Below are positions 29,651 to 31,624 of a stretch of 31,624 nucleotides of DNA, piece by piece; positions within the stretch are counted from its first letter, which is position 1, and every line of letters starts with the position of its first letter. A program made the translations under genes and the position numbers. This DNA is from 2-02-FULL-66-22 sp964576535. Its GTDB lineage: Bacteria; Methylomirabilota; Methylomirabilia; Methylomirabilales; 2-02-FULL-66-22. The notes below the pieces were generated by a model. That model did not search any database, was not told the origin of the DNA, and saw nothing but the letters and a program-made list of their open reading frames with translations. The DNA lies in assembly GCA_964576535.1 (NCBI GenBank), contig CAZNWB010000036.1:1-31624 (forward strand). The letters are read 5' to 3'.

Positions 29651-29737
29651 GGGGGACGTTTAATGGGGGACGTTGGTTCAAAAGCAACTAATGGGGGACG
29701 TTGGTTCATACATAAAGGGGGACGTTGGTTCAAACGC
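29651..29737 (+). repeat. REP-like cluster of four GGGGGACGTT units
   Basis: GGGGGACGTT occurs at 29651, 29665, 29693 and 29717. The last three are followed by GGTTCA and two by GGTTCAAA plus GCAACT-like sequence. The first unit begins one base after the stop codon of the HEPN-like gene. Related sequence starts module copy A at 24739 (AATGGGGGACC) and copy B at 27201 (GACGTTGGTTCAAA). Confidence 0.75.
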
Positions 29738-29955
29738 AACTATTCGATAGGTGCCCCTGAGGAGAGGAGCCAGGTGCATGCCGCGGCAGACGAGGCGGGT
29801 TGCTGCTCACCCCCGCTCTTCCCAGATCCCCCTGTCCGGCGATCCTTCCCCAAGACCCTTCCCCCGGTCCCTCTGTTCGGATACAATCCCCATCGTCCAC
29901 AGACTACCGGTTCAGCGTAACCCATTGTACCCGGCGGGCCCGCCTCCGGTGGCTG
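29717..29955 (+). repeat. Dispersed intergenic module, copy C
   Basis: From the last GGGGGACGTT the sequence follows copy A in order: GGTTCAAA, GCAAC, CCGCGGCAG, CACCCCCGCTC, CTTCCCCCGGTCCCT, TTCGGATACAATCCCCATCG, CCCGGCGGGCCC. An R''-like GCGTAAC (29915-29921, one mismatch) and a degraded GCTAGGT (29982-29988) occupy the positions of the attC-like boxes of copy A. Copies A and C thus border the accessory patch on both sides. Confidence 0.7.
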
Positions 29956-29999
29956 GAGCAACCCCGTCAGGTCGCGATTCGGCTAGGTGAGGATATCTC

Positions 30000-30500
30000 A
30001 TGACCTCAGTGGGAGATCTCATTGCGGCGCTGGAGCGGGCTCCGGGCATCGTAATACCTCTGGTCCGCCAGACCAATCCGGCGATTCTGAAACGTCGCCC
30101 ACCGTCGGGAAAGTGGTCTATCCACGAGCATGCCTGCCATCTTGCCAAGGTTCACCCGCTGTTCTTCGAGCGCCTCGATCTGATGCTGGCGGAAGACAAC
30201 CCCCCGATCCAATCGTACGAGCCCGGAAGAGACGATCCGGAGGACGCGCTGCTGCAGGTCAGTCTGGAGAGCGCTTTGCGTCGGTTCAAGGCGGATCGGG
30301 ACCGCCTCGTTGGGAGGCTTCGCCAGCTCAAGCCCAAGGATTGGACGAGAACGGCCCGGCATGACGAGTACAATTCGTATTCGGTGTTCACGATGTTCAG
30401 GCACCTGGCGTTCCACGACTTTTTCCACGCGTACCGGATCGAGGAGCTACTTCTTCGCAAGGATTGGCCTGCCCCCTCTTCAATCCCGGAGGCCAGCTGA
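30000..30500 (+). CDS. DinB/YfiT-like putative metal-dependent protein
   Basis: The 166-residue protein has the four-helix DinB_2 pattern with WSIHEHACHLAKV near residue 39 and a later RHLAFHDFFHAYRIEELL. The likely metal triad is H47, H139 and H143. Relatives include bacillithiol-dependent and other thiol transferases and hydrolases; the substrate cannot be given. AGGTGAGG lies 7 nt before the ATG. The gene begins 12 nt after the degraded GTTAGGC-like box of repeat copy C, so it may also have been a cassette gene, or simply border it. Confidence 0.83.
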   Translation: MTSVGDLIAALERAPGIVIPLVRQTNPAILKRRPPSGKWSIHEHACHLAKVHPLFFERLDLMLAEDNPPIQSYEPGRDDPEDALLQVSLESALRRFKADRDRLVGRLRQLKPKDWTRTARHDEYNSYSVFTMFRHLAFHDFFHAYRIEELLLRKDWPAPSSIPEAS

Positions 30501-30615
30501 GAGTCACGGCCCATCCCGCGGCTGGAGGGGCCTCGTGTCCCGGCAAGCTCGCTTGCCTGCGCGCCTGCCGCTCACCCGCCGCCCCGTTATTTCGTCGAGA
30601 GACGAGGAATCACCC

Positions 30616-31314
30616 ATGAACTTTGACCACTTCGAATGTCTCAGCTTTGACTGCTACGGGACCTTAATAGACTGGGAAACGGGCATTTCGTCCGCGTTAC
30701 GGCCAATACTGGAGAGGCACGAAGTCTCTGCCGACCATGATGCCCTGCTGGAGTTATACGGAAAGGCGGAGACGGAAATCGAAGCGGGACCCTATCGCCC
30801 CTATCGCGAGGTTTTGAAGGCCGTTCTCGCCAAGTTTGGTGATGTCCTTGGGTTTGCGCCCTCCCGAAATGAGCTGGAGAGTTTTTGTACGTCCGTGATG
30901 AACTGGCCTGCCTTTCCGGATTCTTCCCAGGCCTTACGCGCGTTGGCGACCCGATACCGACTCATCATCTTATCCAATATCGATGACGACCTCTTTCGGT
31001 TTTCGCAGAAGATTCTGGGTGTCGAATTCGATCACGTTTTCACAGCGCAGCAAATCGGCGCGTACAAACCATCCCGCCGAAACTTCGAATACATGATCCG
31101 ACACGCAGGAGCCCCACAGCATGCAATCCTGCACGTCGCGCAAAGCCTTTTTCACGACATTGTCCCTGCCAAGGCAATGGGGCTTTCGACCGTGTGGGTC
31201 AATCGGCGCCAGGGTCTCGCGGGGTTTGGCGCAACGCCTCCCGCCGAGGCCGAGCCGGACTCGCAGGTTCCGGATCTGCGCTCGCTCGCAGTGTTGACCG
31301 GGACCATGGCGTGA
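30616..31314 (+). CDS. HAD-superfamily type II (L-2-haloacid dehalogenase-like) hydrolase
   Basis: The 232-residue protein has the HAD motif I SFDCYGTLIDWE with nucleophile D12, motif II LILSNID (the Ser/Asn region), the motif III lysine in GAYKPS and a C-terminal ILHVAQSLFHDIVPAKAMGLSTVWVNR, the typical motif IV region of type II haloacid dehalogenase-like proteins. It would use an aspartyl intermediate to release halide or phosphate; real substrate unknown. The ATG at 30616 begins the conserved N-terminus; upstream open frame is not family-like. It lies 115 bp after the DinB-like gene. Confidence 0.9.
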   Translation: MNFDHFECLSFDCYGTLIDWETGISSALRPILERHEVSADHDALLELYGKAETEIEAGPYRPYREVLKAVLAKFGDVLGFAPSRNELESFCTSVMNWPAFPDSSQALRALATRYRLIILSNIDDDLFRFSQKILGVEFDHVFTAQQIGAYKPSRRNFEYMIRHAGAPQHAILHVAQSLFHDIVPAKAMGLSTVWVNRRQGLAGFGATPPAEAEPDSQVPDLRSLAVLTGTMA

Positions 31315-31452
31315 TCCTATCGCGGCATAACAAATGCGTCGAGCCGACGCGGTAGCCCGCGCCGCTCACGCAGGCCGTGAGGCTATGGCGGGGTTGCTCG
31401 CGGAGAAAGGTCGAGGTGGAAGGGCTCTGAGTCTGAATGAAGGCCGCGTCGA

Positions 31453-31624
31453 ATGAACGTTGCTGTACTCATCGTCGGTGCCGGCCCCACCGGGTTGATG
31501 CTTGGAAATCAACTCGGTCGGCGCGGCGTTCGCGCGCTGGTCGTCGATCGGAACCCCGGCCCGTCGATTCAGACCAAGGCCCTCGGGGTGCAGGCACGCA
31601 CCCTCGAGATCTACTCCCGTCTCG
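31453..31624 (+). CDS. FAD-dependent monooxygenase, N-terminus (cut by the window edge)
   Basis: The visible 57 residues start MNVAVLIVGAGPTGLMLGNQ, the FAD-binding GxGxxG fold, continue with VVDRNPGPS and end with LGVQARTLEIYSRL. This combination is typical of the aromatic-ring hydroxylase family (PheA/TfdB and UbiH-like flavoprotein monooxygenases). The 3' end lies beyond the window. GAAGG stands about 12 nt before the ATG. Confidence 0.88.
   Translation, partial: MNVAVLIVGAGPTGLMLGNQLGRRGVRALVVDRNPGPSIQTKALGVQARTLEIYSRL

Overview
The window is a high-GC, tightly packed chromosomal segment from a Gram-negative-type bacterium (type IV pilus minor pilins, a signal-peptide lipoprotein, a periplasmic solute-binding protein). 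Operons with 4-bp stop/start overlaps, frequent GTG/TTG starts and an rnc-smc-ftsY cluster would fit an environmental lineage such as Methylomirabilota/Rokubacteria or a deltaproteobacterium-like group. That assignment is a guess; no 16S or other decisive marker is present.

Layout. (1) 1-4144, minus strand: a minor-pilin operon (GspH/FimT-, PilV-, PilW- and PilX-like genes, a lipoprotein, a GspG-like pseudopilin) running into the start of a membrane protein cut by the left edge. (2) 4264-5028: a metallo-beta-lactamase-fold class II cyclic-nucleotide phosphodiesterase homologue. (3) 5192-12018, minus strand: a complete tryptophan operon in transcript order trpE-G-D-C-F-B-A, with translational coupling by overlap except at two points where a fold-back repeat sits between genes. 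trxA lies just upstream with its own promoter. (4) 12853-19351, plus strand: a stand-alone response regulator receiver, then rnc, smc, a Roadblock/LC7-like gene and ftsY; a third copy of the fold-back repeat separates smc from the Roadblock gene. (5) 19471-21147: a nucleotidyltransferase plus a small partner gene, and an SDR oxidoreductase. (6) 21272-24270, minus strand: a polar amino-acid-type ABC transporter (binding protein, two permeases, ATPase). (7) About 24500-30000: an accessory patch of short unrelated plus-strand genes separated by structured, repeat-rich DNA. (8) 30000-31624: a DinB-like protein, a type II HAD dehalogenase-like protein and the start of an FAD monooxygenase.

The most unusual part is region 7. 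At least four genes are preceded by a GTTRGGC heptamer, and several are followed 25-35 nt after their stop by a complementary RYYYAAC-type heptamer. In two cases (the 180-aa gene and the Mrr-like nuclease gene) the heptamers at the two ends of the same unit are exact reverse complements, as expected for integron gene cassettes with attC sites. No integrase is in the window, so this would be an array without a visible integrase (CALIN-like), if confirmed. The patch also holds an intact-looking 99-bp MITE with 21/22 matching terminal inverted repeats and a 10-bp target duplication, three copies of a longer dispersed module, a REP-like cluster, and the relic of an NtrC-type regulator. Its cargo includes an Mrr-like nuclease with a topoisomerase-type zinc finger and a HEPN-like protein, both plausible defence genes.

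The second notable signal is the fold-back repeat built of GTTCGGTN octamers. It occurs three times, each within a few bases of a stop codon inside an operon.
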